Shown: positions 31,229 to 42,875 of the stretch, one piece after another
Layout: every line of letters begins with the position of its first letter
How positions within the stretch are numbered: the stretch's first letter is position 1
Source: Pseudeuparius sepicola
Lineage: Eukaryota > Arthropoda > Insecta > Coleoptera > Anthribidae
Length of the DNA: 64,000 nt
Reading direction: 5' to 3'
Assembly (NCBI GenBank): GCA_963920635.1
Contig: OY987298.1
Location: forward strand, 58,693,949 to 58,757,948
Notes under the pieces: model-generated
The model's input: only the letters and a program-made list of their open reading frames with translations
Database searches by the model: none
What the model was told of the DNA's origin: nothing
Program-made: the position numbers and the translations under genes

Positions 31229-32949
31229 CTTACCCTTGCTAGTATTCGGACTTCAAGAAAAAATCGAAATAAGAAATCTGGACCAAAATTTTGGAATGCT
31301 ACCTTTAAAATTAGGAAACGCGAAAATTCAAGAATACACCCACACTTTAATTCATTTTTACGACTTGAACCCTTTGATTACTGAAATTGAAGAATTGGAT
31401 CATAAATCCAATCAGATTGAAAACTTAATTAATTCAAATGATGGCTACAAACTCGAAATCTCTAATTATTTCAAAATATTAAATCTTACTAGATCAAAAG
31501 TACATATTAAAGTAGAAGAAATTTTGCCAAATGCTCGTAGACATAAAAGAGGGTTAATAAACGGTTTAGGCTCTATATTCAAGGCAGTGACTGGAAATTT
31601 GGATGCTTCAGACGGCGAACGTTTCGAAAACATAATTAATGAATTGCAACAAAATCAAGAAAAATTAGAATATAATATTAAACGTCAGAATTCAATATCG
31701 ACAGAAGTTATCGACAAATTTAAGAACACTATTGAACAAATAAAACACAATGAACTTTTACTTGAATCCAAAATAAAACAAATTTCAACAATTGTCCAAA
31801 AAGAAGCTTATAGAGAAAACTCGATCTTTATCAAAGATATTACAAATCAAGTAATAAATCTTTACGGAATTATCAATTCAATTTTACAAGATATTGAAAA
31901 TTCAATCGTCTTTTCCAAATTAAAAATTATGCATCCAAGAATCATTAACACATCAGACTTTTACAAGGAACTTCTTAAACTTCAAAAATTCTTAAAACCT
32001 GAACAATTCCCATTAAAAATTTCTTTAGAAAATATTTTACTTTTTGAAAGTCTAATTAATATTGAATGTTATATTCTAAATAACAAAATCACTTATTTAT
32101 TAAAAATCCCTATTACTTTCCCTTTTGATTTTGAATACTTTCATTTATTCTCTACTCCTATATTTTCGGAGTCATTTTAAGACAGTTTTTCCAAAAAACA
32201 AATTCCTATTAAAAAATAAATTGCACTACGCATTTACGAGTAAGGCATGCTCAAGAACGAAGTCCCAAGACTACGTTTGTAAAAAACTGGACCTAGAAGA
32301 AATCCGACAAGACGCACCTTGTGGAATTCAACTCCTCACTTCAAGAAGTATAACTACGTGCAAAGAGTTCGACATTACCATTAGTAAACCAGTTATCAAA
32401 CAACTTGGCGAAACCAATCAATACATTGGTCTATTTCCAAAAATTGTAACAGTTAAACTGAGTTGCAATAATCAAGAAGAAACGCTACAACTCATCGGCT
32501 CTCACCTGTTCAAGATTCCAATAAATTGTAAGCTGTCGACGAATCGAGAAAAAATAATAAATGAACAAGAAACAAGTTTAATCGAAAACCCAGTACTCTT
32601 TCCAAAACTAGAAATGCAATTAAAAAGCAATACGACGCTCAACTTAGACTTCGAATTAGAAAATCTGCAACTTGACCAACTTCAAGAATTAAAGACAGAA
32701 GTTCTTCAAAACAACCCCGAACTTACTTTTACTAAAGTTCACTATATACCAAGCCTTTGGACAATTATTATTTATGGTTTATTGATTTTACCAGCGATTT
32801 ATTACGGCTACAGAAGATGGAAATCAAGAAGACGTAACAAAGAGAAGAAAGAAGTTCCACAACCAGGAGATATCCAACTCCTACGGTGCCCTAGAGTTGG
32901 TTCTGCGGAGGGAGGAATTATGTCACCACCGATCCCGAAGAAGCGCTGA
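31229..32949 (+). pseudogene. env: Errantivirus-like envelope gene, frameshifted
   Basis: The acceptor TTTTTCTCTTTTAG ends at 31228 and the exon runs on from there; the start codon is inferred in the short exon at 25878. A furin-type site (RRHKR) near 31540 precedes a GLINGLGSIFKAVTG stretch, the fusion-peptide region shared by errantivirus envelopes and baculovirus F proteins. Helical heptad-like sequence follows. The first frame ends at 32180 and the rest, from about 32125, lies one frame over, so one length change breaks the gene. The second part has several cysteines and a C-terminal membrane segment (SLWTIIIYGLLILPAIYYGY) with a basic tail, and its stop lies inside the 3' LTR. In relatives this protein mediates membrane fusion. 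As read it is not expressed whole. Confidence 0.85.
32905..32915 (+). other. Polypurine tract of the errantivirus-like element
   Basis: The bases GCGGAGGGAGG lie directly before the 3' LTR, at the position and with the composition expected of the plus-strand primer. They are also part of the env reading frame. Confidence 0.7.
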
Positions 32950-33101
32950 CGCTGCACAAGAAGACACCGCCGAAGCGTCCCCTATAAAAACGGGACTTTG
33001 CTATATTGTATACCTCATTCTTATTCTATACTTTGTATTGTAACTTTGTGTTCAATAAATAATTTTTTAAAAAGACCGCGTTACGCTCCCGACCATTAAC
33101 T
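32916..33101 (+). repeat. 3' LTR (186 bp) of the errantivirus-like element
   Basis: Same length as the 5' LTR with one visible difference. It contains the end of env (stop at 32947-32949), the TATAAAA box and AATAAA. CATG follows at 33102. Confidence 0.93.
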
Positions 33102-33105
33102 CATG

Positions 33106-33526
33106 TGTATTGCTGGTAAGTGCATTGTGCTCCATTCATTATATATTAAATAATTATACAATACACATTTTAGCCTTGAAAATGATTAAAATTGTAGGAA
33201 AACGTCGGCATAGTAATATTGTTTAACAATAAAACAATATAAACACATTGCTCAAATTGGTCTTTTTGCGAGAACCTGAGAAGAATACTCAACGAGTAGG
33301 ATACGCTTCTCGACAGGACTATCTTCCCAAAACCGCATTCGCCATATGGTATCAACCTCGCACCGCGTAGGTACTTTGAAGAAGGATCATATTATGGAAA
33401 GGTATAAACACTGGGGTTTGCACTTCGCGAAATGCTTGTTTGTCGAGACAGAAAGTCGCATTGCTGGAATCTTGGTGTAGATCAAAACCGCGGCTACGAT
33501 ATCGTGTTACGAATACGACGTTGGCA
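33106..33526. other. No gene recognised
   Basis: Moderately AT-rich sequence with short open frames on the minus strand but no recognisable motif. Its right part belongs to the same kind of sequence as the direct repeats that follow. Confidence 0.35.
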
Positions 33527-33845
33527 GGTAGACCTGTCGAAAAGTCGCTCTGGCGGTAATTCGGTGTGCTGGGGATTTCTGAGTAGCGGTACGTAGCATC
33601 GCGAAACGTCATGCATGGCAGACCTTTCGCGAAACCCTCGGAGAAGCCTAAATCACACACTTATGCCTACCTAAATCGCCGTCTTACGTTTTCCACATGA
33701 TCCTCCTTTATTCAAAGTACGCATTGCGACAATGATATCAAGTGGCAAATGCGGTATTGGGAAGGTAGTCCATCGAAAAGTTGGTCTGTGAGGATTCGGA
33801 AGGCTGGGGTTTCGGAGTAGCGATACGTAGCGCTCAAAAGTCATC
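33527..33845. repeat. Two imperfect direct copies of an about 85-bp unit
   Basis: CGAAAAGT, CTGGGG.TTTC.GAGTAGCG.TACGTAGC and AAA.GTCAT recur in the same order at 33538-33612 and 33775-33845, about 235 bp apart. The spacing and partial similarity further upstream suggest a diverged long tandem repeat. No function can be assigned. Confidence 0.5.
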
Positions 33846-34057
33846 TAAAATGCAACGTTGTCATATTAAAGGTACACTGAAGGAATTACTTTGCTACGGT
33901 TAGTATAAGAACTCAATTAGTTTAGTTTGGTTTATTTTTCCAACTTTGGTACATAAGTACATATGGCACGTCATTCACTTACATATAGTAGTTATACAGT
34001 ATAAGAGTAAAACAATTTATATAATAAAAATAAATAATACAATAAGAACAGAAACAA

Positions 34058-35860
34058 CTAACGACTTAAAAACTCGTTTACACTATAGTATGTATCGTCT
34101 AGTAAAATGTTTGTCACTTGTTTTTTGAATGTTTGATAGCTTTTAGACATCTTAATGATATCAGGTAACTTGTTGTAAAGTTTCACAAAATTATAATAGG
34201 GAGATTTTGTAAAAAACACATTTTTGTGCGATGGAATCAATAGCGTGCTACCATTTCGTGTGGCATAACTGTGGCTTTCACTTGTATGTCTAAAGTTCTG
34301 TTTATTTCTATATACGTATAGTACACATTTCAGAATAAACACCGATGGTTCAGTTAGTATTCGTTTATTTTAAAAGATACTTCGGCATGATTCTCTTGGC
34401 TGTAGGTCGAATATTAAACGAATGACCCTCTTCTGGCTGACAAATACCCTATGAGCACGATAGTTTATTCCCCACAGCACTACGTTGTTTGATATATGTG
34501 CATAGGCCAGTGCATAATACATGTTTATCAAGTCTTTTGTTATCCTGAAATTGTTCATTTCGAGAATTGCATAATATGCTGAGTTCAGCTTGGAACACAC
34601 GGAATTTATGTGTTCGTCCCAGCTCAACGCCCCGTCGAGCCAAGTGCCCAGAAATTTTGTGTTATGTGACAGCGATATACCGGCCTCTTCCGCAAAAGAT
34701 GGTATTAACTTTTTATGGATGTGGAAATTCATATACACAGTCTTTTTAGAATTAAATATGAGCTGATTTCTTTGGCACCATGAGTCAATTTCATCCATTG
34801 ATTGCTTTAGGCTCGACGACAAGGCATCAGAGGTAGGTGCTGAGATGGTGATAGTAGTGTCATCTGCAAAGACCGTTACCATTCCATTCGATATATGTGA
34901 TGGTAAATCATTTACATATAGTGTAAAGAGAAGTGGACCCAGGACCGAGCCCTGCGGGACACCCAGCCCAACATCCCGTCCCCCGGTTATAACACCCCCA
35001 TACTTTACCTTCATGCTTCTACCAGATACGTAAGAAATTAACCATGATAGCAAATTTCCACGTATACCTAATTTATAGAGTTTTTCACTGAGAAAAACAA
35101 CATTAATCGTGTCGAACGCACAAGAAAAATCAAGGAATATGGAAAGTACAAATTTATTTTTGTCCAGTTCCTGATAAATGAAGTTTAGGAGTTGGTAAGA
35201 TGCGCTCTCAATTGATCTGTTCCTTCTGAAGCCATGTTGACAAGGAGTAATCAGCATGAATTTTTCAAGATACTCAACAAGAATATTTGCTACGACTTTT
35301 TCAATTACTTTTGAAATTACACTTAAAAGGGATATTTGTCTATAGTTTTCAACATTGGTGCGCCCTTCCTTCTTATGCACTGGCACAACACAGGCGACTT
35401 TCAGTGCTTCTGGAAAAACTCCTTGCTGTATCGATTTGTTTAAGATCAGTGCAAGTGGCATACATAGGCTATCTTTTACCGTCTTTAATATTTGTACATT
35501 TATATCGTCTAGCCCCGTTGACTTTTTATTTTTTAATTTTATAATTTCATTACTTATTAGGCTAGGTTCTACATGAGGAAGATAGACAGACTGCAAGAAC
35601 ATTTTAGATGATGTACAAGGCAATGATAAGTTTTGTCCGAAGTGTTGCTCTAGTTTAACTTTTGTTGCTGAACTGAAATGATCAAGAAAGGTGTCGGCAA
35701 CATCCTCAGGTCTGGTGATTTCCCTATTGTTCCGGATAAGTTTAATGTCAGGTCTACTTACAGCTTTCCTTCCCATTTCCCAGTTAATTATACGCCATGT
35801 TTCGCGAGATTTGTTGCTTGCGTTTTGTATTTTTTTGGAAATAATAAGCAGATTTGGCAT
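34058..35860 (-). pseudogene. Non-LTR retrotransposon (Jockey/CR1-like LINE) ORF2, 5'-truncated
   Basis: The minus strand is open from 35860 to 34373, has one in-frame TAA (34370-34372), and continues open to 34058. RT motifs in order: KNKKSTGLDDINVQIL, YRQISLLSVISKVIEKVV, FLDFSCAFDTI, GVPQGSVLGPLLFTLYVNDLP (near 34960) and VFADDT with the catalytic aspartates, then a thumb region with FLGTWLDG. The C-terminal part after the stop (SHSYATRNG, YYNFVKLYNKLPD) is the usual tail of this family. The endonuclease half is missing, as expected from 5' truncation on insertion. Related sequence ends near 35930, where the host element's short repeats resume. Possible 9-12 bp target duplications (AACTCAATT, or TTACTTTGCTAC) are ambiguous because the host sequence is itself repetitive. 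Confidence 0.88.
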
Positions 35861-36234
35861 TTCAGATATTATTTTTATACTGTCGGTGAAGACCTTTATA
35901 AAGCTCCTTTCTTAGAGAGCAAAATATCTGCATTAAATAGGCACCGAGTGAGTTACTTTGCTACCGCAGCAAAGCACGCTTTGCTAAAGACAACTCAATT
36001 GCAGTAAGTAAGCAGATTTGTTGAAAATCACTATGCTGTGATAATTCAACCCTTGTATTAAGGCAAGTGAGTCAGCTCACTAACCACAAGTGAGTTGCTT
36101 AGCTACCATAGCAAATAATTTGATTGTGGTTATGTAGGTTTTGTTGCTGTAATTGAATCAGCTCATTAATGACAATTAAGCTGCCCACTAGCCACAAGTG
36201 AGTTGCTTAACTATCATAGCAAAAAATTTATTTG

Positions 36235-36698
36235 TTGCCGGCGTCTTTAAAGGTACGTAAAAATTAATATCTTCAGACTTAATGTCCGCTTGGTAGCACA
36301 TTATCATTATATTATACATAATCTGCATCCTGTCAAAAGTGTAAAACATAGCGCAGCCAGATTTTTTGTTTTTCCTGTAGTTTTCCCATTTCATGTTTTT
36401 TTAATAACATGTTGTTCACGCGGCAACCCTACAGGTTACACACCCTACGTGTCCCCAAAAAATATCTTTGAGATTGAGACGGCCAGTAATAAGAATATAT
36501 TAGGGATTTGTAGTGAATGACTCAACATGTTATAAAGAAAACATGAAATGGGAAAACTACAGGAAAAACAAAAAATCTGGCTGCGCTGTTTTATACTTTT
36601 GACAGGATGCCAGATTATGTATAATATAATAATAATGTGCTACCAAGCAGACATTAAGTATGAAAATATTAATTTTTACGTACCTTCAAAGACGGCAA
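36235..36698. repeat. 464-bp foldback MITE
   Basis: Arms of about 160 bp are inverted copies. TTGCCGGCGTCTTTAAAGG on the left faces CCTTCAAAGACGGCAA on the right, and CCTGTAGTTTTCCCATTTCATG near 36376 faces CATGAAATGGGAAAACTACAGG near 36543. The two similar open frames on opposite strands are products of this symmetry. No protein is expected. Confidence 0.75.
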
Positions 36699-37162
36699 TG
36701 TTCCCGGAAAACAATGATGCCAGAGCTGTCTAGGTCTATGTAGACGATCAGTACGATCATCACAGACCAACAACTGCGCGACGACTGCGGCAGGGCCGCC
36801 TGGCGGGCTCAGGCTTGCCGGCTAGCGCAAGCGCATTTGGAACTCACCGTTAATTTTAGCAAAGCAACTCACTTGTTGTAAGTGAGGGCTCGCTAGCCAC
36901 AAATGAGAAGTTGAATTACCACAGCTGAGTGCATTGCAGCAGACTGCACTCACCTGTAGTAGCAAAACGACTGGCTTCATGTAAGTAAGGAATTTCTAGT
37001 GACCTATACCGCAAGTAAAAATTTTGCTGTGGTAGCAAAGAAGTTTTAGCAAAACAGGTTTACTTGCCACAGCATTTTTTTTGCTATGACAGCATAATAT
37101 CTATTTACCGCAGCAAAAAAATCTTAGCAAAGCAACTCACTTGGCGGAATTCTTTCAGTGTA

Positions 37163-37713
37163 TAGGCTTCGCGAGACGATCATTTGGTGGAAGGCATGAG
37201 TCCTGGGATTAAGGCTTCTCAAAATGTCCGCCTTGCGAGAGGCTTCGTATTTATCAGCTCTAAATATTTTGTTCTTACTGTATACGGCATATACGACTTT
37301 TTAAACATGCCCCATCATATTCAATTTTGTGTAATAAAAAGGTACCTGCTATATGTTTGATACTAAAATGCAGTCTGTGTTTTTGTTTCTTATGTAATTA
37401 TCTCACATAGCTTAGGGCCATCTGAGCGATTCTTAATTTCTTCATTTGTGGCTATTTTCAGAGGTTGCTCTACACATAGACGTAGCATTATAGCATTAAT
37501 AGCAACTAAATTATTAAATATTTCCAAAGAGCAAGTGCACTTTCTCACAGTTTACTTGAAAGTTTGCTCATAAGATATTCAAGCTCAGCTTTTTCATACC
37601 TATCCTCTATCCTATCTCTATAGGTTTTGAAAGTATGTGGAACAAGGATTGGCTTTGAACTTATTTAGGTACTTCACACAATCTTAACAAATTTCTTTAT
37701 CCCTGCCCATAAA
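37163..37713. other. No gene recognised
   Basis: AT-rich sequence between two transposons, without coding frame, inverted repeat or tandem structure that I can support. Confidence 0.4.
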
Positions 37714-37721
37714 GGAACTTC

Positions 37722-38956
37722 CAGTGGCGTAACCGCAGAATGTAAAATTGGGGGATGGGCTAAGTTATTTCCAAAGACCATTAAGAGCGTCAAGCGTAAC
37801 ATGTTGAAGGCTTAAACCGTTGGGTGAGGCTGCAACCATTATTACAACCGGAGTATTATTAGGTAATCTAAAAACGTTCTTAGAAATGACGTTTCTTAAT
37901 TTGGTAATACAAGGTTGGCAGCAATGGTTTGGGCGCCTACAGGGACGTAGGTATATTTAGGATGTCCGGCAGAGATGTCAGAACTTGTGACAGATGCCTA
38001 ATTTTAACCTTGATATTCGATCTCTGTGTCTGTGGCTCTAACCTAACTTTAAACACAGAAACTATAACTACAGCCTTTTACTATGCTTCAAAGAACAGAG
38101 TTTAATGTTAATTTCTATCTATTTAAATTTAGGATTCGTGTGTGTACAATGTAAATTCTGTTGATTACGGCCCTGTCCTCCGTCACCTATCAATATGGCC
38201 GCCTCTTAGGGAATTCTAGGGACATGAAATATTTACCTGTCACAATCTAGCGTACAATTAAAGAGCGCTTTTAGTATATTTTCCTCAGTTTCTCAATAAC
38301 ACCAATACGAAGTCGCATCGCGACAACGGCAAGAAAATTTTTGAGCATAATACCTACTTGCCAGTTTCCCGATAAGCAATGCATCGGCGGAAATCAATTT
38401 TTCTCCACTTAAAAGAATTAAAACTTGGTTACGTACCAATATGGTCCAAGACAGACTAAGTAATTTAGCCCTATTAAATATTCACCGCAATGTACCCATA
38501 AATGAAGAAATAATCAGTTTTCGCGAAAGAAGCGAAAATAGGATTTTATTTTGTAATAAGTACATTATTTTTTAAATCTAAAGAATTATTGTTTCTTTTT
38601 GTGATTTTGTTTTGTTATGTTTATTATTTAAGTTTGTTTTTTATTTTGTTTGGACACAGAATAAAGTGAAGCTATTTATTGTGTGGTTTGGATCAACATT
38701 TTTTTGTTTTTGTTTTTTTTCTAGAGAAATAAATTATTTTACTTTTCACAAAAATACATATTATATTCTAAAAACTTCCCTTACCCCGGCCCCTCAAGAA
38801 AAAATTTTACCACGCCGCCCCCACCCGTTTAGATTTCCCTGGATCCGCCTCTGATATATGTGATGATAATTATTTCAAAATAAAAATCGCACGGCAGATC
38901 TTTGGGGGGGGGGGGGGCTAAAGCCCCCAAAGGCCCCTCCCCTGGTTACGACACTG
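37722..38956. mobile_element. hAT-type derivative, TSD GGAACTTC
   Basis: The left end CAGTGGCGTAACC (37722) is the inverse of GGTTACGACACTG ending at 38956, with one mismatch. GGAACTTC flanks both sides exactly (37714-37721 and 38957-38964). A G run, CTAAAG and a C run form a hairpin next to the right end (38903-38940). No transposase is preserved. Near 38835-38855, CTGGATCCGCCTCTG looks like the end of a further nested hAT-like repeat whose other end I did not find. Confidence 0.82.
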
Positions 38957-38964
38957 GGAACTTC

Positions 38965-39479
38965 ATTTATTCAGAGAATATATTGCTACATTAACTCTTG
39001 TGAGGTCTTTTGTATCAAGAGGTTTTTGCCTTAAAAAATCGATTAAGATAATTGTATACCATCAGAGTGCTCGCCTGGCAATAAATCCTTAAGTGATTTA
39101 TATGGAGTACGTGAATATTTTGTCAGGGTTTTTATTGCTTAGAAGTAATTGCCACGGTTTCTTCCGCACTGAAAGTGAAATTAACAATTTTTGCTGAGTA
39201 ACTTTATTTGTAATTTGTTCAGTAACAGACAGCAGTAGCACGAGCTCTAGGCTATGCAAGATTGATTCATTAATGTGAAACACAAATCACTACCAGCGCC
39301 GCAGTAGGTATGAGTTTTGCAGTGGCTTATTTCGTCTTTAGAGTTCAGTCAGTTTCGAACGGATTACGATATATTACGATATATACCATATCTACATGGC
39401 TGTACGGAAAGGGGTGGAAATAGGAGCGATGCAATAATAGATGGATAAGTATGCTATTTTTTGCACTAAGTTGAGGAAC
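38965..39479. other. No gene recognised
   Basis: AT-rich interval with no coding frame or repeat structure I can support. Confidence 0.4.
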
Positions 39480-40352
39480 ATATTAATTTCCCCTCAAAAC
39501 AGTTGAGTGGTCAAAAGGACCACAATTCAATACAAAAATGTACAAGATATTTTTGTCTGGGCTATCTCAAAATTCTGAATTTTTATGAAACTTTATACGG
39601 GTCAAGATTGTTCTGGAATTATTGAAATATATTAACAAACACAAAAGTAATTCATTTTTACAAAATTCCAATCAAAAACAATCTTAAATTATTGAACCTT
39701 TCTCAACGCCACTGTCTAAGATGATACATTTTCTGTGCGTTGCATGTTGTGGCACACCAGCCACCTTCACCTTAATTCATATGGTTTTATCTACTCGCAG
39801 GCTTATGTATTTTCTAGATGTTGTTCGTTTATAGTGTCTGAGGCAGTTTCGATATACCTACTTGAATTTTGACCCCGAAAAATTCAGTACTTTGAGATGG
39901 CAGAGAGAAAGACACCCTGTATATTTTGTATTGGATCTTTGAATATTAAAACTTTGAGTTGCCCATTCAACTGTTTTGAGGGGCTTCCATGGCACACTTG
40001 ACTTGCAGTATGCAACACCTTGCATATTTATTTCTGTTCAAATTGGTAAATGGTTTTCGGGAAAATCGGGGTATAAAAAAGTGGCAGTCACCCTGGAATC
40101 GCAGTCTCACAACGTTGGGAAGGCCAAAAGAAGCGGCTTTTGAAGGCCTTCCAAACCAAAAGTTGAGGCGCTTATCTCCAAAAATAAAGATTTTATGGAT
40201 TTGTACAGTTATCCTAGGATAACTGAAAGTTATGGTGAAAAGTTGTAATATATGCTAAAGAAACCTGTGAAGTTCCTTAAATTGTGAATCTTCATAGCAG
40301 TGATCTTCTATATGATTTGTGTAAGTATGTTTAAAAGTAGACACCTTGTACG
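39480..40352. repeat. Deletion derivative related to the 42876-45418 element
   Basis: Its left part resembles the sequence inside the left arm of the 42.9-kb element (GGTCAAG.TT...TGGA.TTATTGAAA, then TTTCTCAA..C.CC..TCTAAG.T.ATACATTT). Its right part resembles the outer arm (TGGTTTT.G.GAAAATCGGGGTATAAAAAA, AAAAGTAGACACC.TGTA). The transposase between them is gone. Divergence is high, so this is an older copy. Confidence 0.5.
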
Positions 40353-40362
40353 ACAGAATGTC

Positions 40363-40590
40363 CCAGTTAACGTGATAAACCTGATTTTATCGGTAATTTT
40401 AAAGTCAAACTTAATATATAGGGCGTTGAATATTATTAATTAATATACGAGGAGTAAGAAATGGTCGGTTCTCATTTGTCACTTCCGGTTAGACCGGAAG
40501 TGAGCATCGTCAGATTTTTGAGATACCCTGTATATTTCGGTTTTTTATGTTCCCTTCGTTCTCGAAGTTCCAACTGTATGTATATTAGTA
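40363..40590. repeat. Dispersed repeat shared with 60812-61132
   Basis: CCCAGTTAACGTGATAAACC, TCGGTAATTTTAAAG, TCAGATTTTTGAGA and ACCCTG.AT.TTT appear in the same order at 60812-61075. Both copies run into the start of a TA-flanked inverted-repeat element (40591 and 61133), at different positions. Confidence 0.6.
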
Positions 40591-41723
40591 CGAGAGATGG
40601 TAACCAAAATTTTTGACTCATAGCGTCCCGGCTAAAACCGCACGGAATCGATAGATTATATAACCCCGTATCCAGAAATCCGATTTTCAGACATTTTGCG
40701 CGTAGTGTCTGATCTGAGCCCATTTTCAAAAATGTCAACAAATCGGACCTCAGTGACTCATAGCTGCCCGTCTGATTTCCGGAATGTAGTTAGATACTAG
40801 CCCTGAGACACCAATAACACAGTTTTCAGACACCCAGATTGTAGCGCGTACCCAGGAGACCAATTCAAAAAATAAAAAATGAGACAAAAAAAAACCAAAC
40901 TTACAGCAGCCTGTCTGAAAATCATTTTTATAGGTAAAGTCGGGTCAATTGATGCGGAAAAATCAATTTTCAGACAAAAAACATGTTGCCTTAAATTTTT
41001 GTAGCATTTCGAACATGTCAACAAATCTGACCTAAGTGACTAATAGCAATATGTCTGAAATTCGTCGTCAATGATTGAATGCATCGCCCAGATGTGGAAA
41101 AAATGACTCCAGGCAAATTGAATGTAGCATATGACTCATCAGACAACTTTTCAATTTGTATAATTTACTTCAAATTCAAAGTAGGAAGCTGTACTCGATT
41201 CTTGCACAGCCATCTTGCGCAGCAGCTGTGGTGAAGCGAGAGACAGTTTTAATACGTAAATGGCCGTTCTAGACACAGGAGCGTAACAAGAGCCGGAGTG
41301 TTTGCCGGGCGACTACGGCACATTTTTTCGTCATAGGCGACACTCAAAATGTCTGAAAACAGTATTTTTGTATTCTGGGCATCCATACGAATGATTTAAA
41401 ACAACAATGAACCGAGCTGCTATGTGTCACTTAGGTCAGATTTGTTGAAATTTTAGAAAATACACTCAGGTCAAACGCTACTCGCAAAATTTCTGAAAAC
41501 GCAAATTTTAGTAATGAAATAACGAAATCTATGTACATTTTCAATATCAGACGGGCTGCTATACGACAGTAGACCATTTTTTTTTACACAGCAGAAACGG
41601 CCCCCCGCGAAGATGCTACACTTCTGAGAGTTACTACTCAACAGTCGACTCTAGGCTAATCTATCGATTTTACACGGTTTTAGTCGGGCTGCTATGAGTC
41701 ATGGTATTAGTTGCCATCTCTCG
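40591..41723. repeat. 1.13-kb inverted-repeat element, CGAGAGATGG ends
   Basis: About 75-bp inverted ends: CGAGAGATGGTAACC on the left faces GTTGCCATCTCTCG on the right, with TGACTCATAGC facing GCTATGAGTCA and AATCGATAGATTA facing TAATCTATCGATT inward. TA stands on each side. The interior carries repeated motifs such as GACCTAAGTGACT and TCAACAAATC in both orientations. No coding frame. It interrupts another repeat, whose halves lie at 40520-40590 and 41726-41790. Confidence 0.7.
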
Positions 41724-41799
41724 TACTATATAGTTTTATGTAGTTATCTCTATCAATGACCAAGCAGCGAATTCTCATTTTTTGATAGATTTCGTCATT

Positions 41800-42172
41800 T
41801 ACATGGTGTTTGGTAGGTCGATGAAAACATTCTAGGGGGTGATAGAGTAAGCTATTTAGAACTTACCTAGCCAAACTTACCTTAGTGCGAAGTCTTACGG
41901 TTTTTGAAATATTGACCAATTTATTATTTTCGTTAATTTGTTGGGCGCTATTAATGCGATAATCATAAATACTATACACTTTTCGCGTCATTTCTCCTTT
42001 CGATATTCCTTCATTATATAGCATTAATAGCGAATTTGTGAAATAAAAAAAATTGGTCAATATTTCGAAAACCCTAAGAGTTCGTACTAAGGTAAGTTTG
42101 GCTAAATAAGTTCTAAAAAGCTTACTCTATTACTCCCTCGAATGTTTGCATGGACCTACCAAACACCCTGTA
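41800..42172. repeat. 373-bp palindromic MITE, TACAGGGTGT-type ends
   Basis: Arms of about 125 bp are inverted: TACATGGTGTTTGGTAGGTC on the left and GACCTACCAAACACCCTGTA on the right, with AAACTTACCTTAGT facing ACTAAGGTAAGTTT and ATATTGACCAATT facing AATTGGTCAATAT. No coding capacity. Confidence 0.8.
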
Positions 42173-42399
42173 TATATGATAAATTTACACCTTTGCATGG
42201 AATGCTAAGAATATATTGTTAGAGATAACTAAAACTATGTATCGTTGGAACTGGGAGAACAAACGGAACCTAAAAATCCCAAAATATAAATATTGGAATT
42301 AACTATTACGTAATGGATTTAAAAAAGTGATATGCGTAGAAGTAAGGATTCCATTGGCAGCGGTTTTTTTATTATATTGTTCAAATTTAAACAACTTGA

Positions 42400-42680
42400 C
42401 GACGACTAAACGGTATTATTAACTAAGCTCATCCATCCGTGACTGCAATAACATTCACATAGGGATGCAAAAGTATCTCAACGATCTCTGCAGGTCCCGT
42501 GCGCTTCGTGCGGATGGCCGCTCTTTAATTAGCAGGATAAATGAAACGCGAGTTTTGAGATCATTATCCCGTACCTACCTAGATAAGATTCTTTACGGAC
42601 TTACTAATGGTAATTATTGGTTTCAGAACTACATCTCAAGCCTACGGCAAAATTGAACCAGGCAGAGCATTCGGTTTCTT
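42400..42680. repeat. Dispersed repeat shared with 55015-55290
   Basis: Several blocks recur in the same order and orientation at both places: ACGGTATTATTAA, TGACTGCAATAA, AAAAGTATCTC.A.GATCTC, ATGGCCGCTCTTTAATTA.C, AGGATAA.TGAA.CG and TTTCAGAACT. I do not recognise the family. See findings. Confidence 0.6.
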
Positions 42681-42875
42681 TAGTATGGCATGGCAGTGAA
42701 ATAGAGGAGATGCGCCCAAAGAACTTTTTTGTTTCGCTCTTTCAAGACTACCAATGCTTCTATATGTTCAGGGCTGGTCCAACAAAGTGCCCGGAGTGAC
42801 GAGTTCATATGGATCACTGAATATTTTCCCATATAATATGTTAGCATTTTTTAAAGAAGCGTTTCCAAAAGTACA

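Larger units (their letters stand above)
25520..33101 (+). mobile_element. Errantivirus-like LTR element with env (Ty3/gypsy)
   Basis: A 7.58-kb unit bounded by 186-bp LTRs that differ at one position by eye, with CATG outside both ends (25516-25519 and 33102-33105). The order is LTR, a tRNA-Ser-like primer site, gag, protease, RT-RNaseH-integrase, env, purine tract, LTR. Gag lacks zinc knuckles and env is present, as in insect errantiviruses of the 17.6/297 group. A donor upstream of gag and an acceptor at the start of env support a spliced env message. The frame is broken at the protease-RT junction and in env. The near-identical LTRs say the insertion is recent, so these breaks arose at or after integration, or are sequence errors. 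Confidence 0.95.
33875..37160. mobile_element. Terminal-inverted-repeat element hosting a LINE and a MITE
   Basis: The left end CACTGAAGGAATT (33875) is the inverse of AATTCTTTCAGTG ending at 37160, with TA on both sides (33873-33874 and 37161-37162). Inside the right half are many short copies of a motif like AGCAAAGCAACTCACTTG in both orientations (for example 35946, 36088, 36198, 36857, 37125), as in subterminal transposase-binding arrays. No transposase is present. The left half is filled by a 5'-truncated LINE and the middle right by a foldback MITE. TA duplication suggests a Tc1/mariner-like relationship, unproven. Confidence 0.55.

Noticed and set aside
33910..35999. AACTCAATT as a firm LINE target duplication
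   Set aside because: The right copy lies about 60 bp beyond the apparent LINE end, and the host element is itself repetitive, so the assignment is ambiguous.
36188..36733. Two similar small proteins on opposite strands
   Set aside because: They are the two arms of one foldback MITE, not genes.
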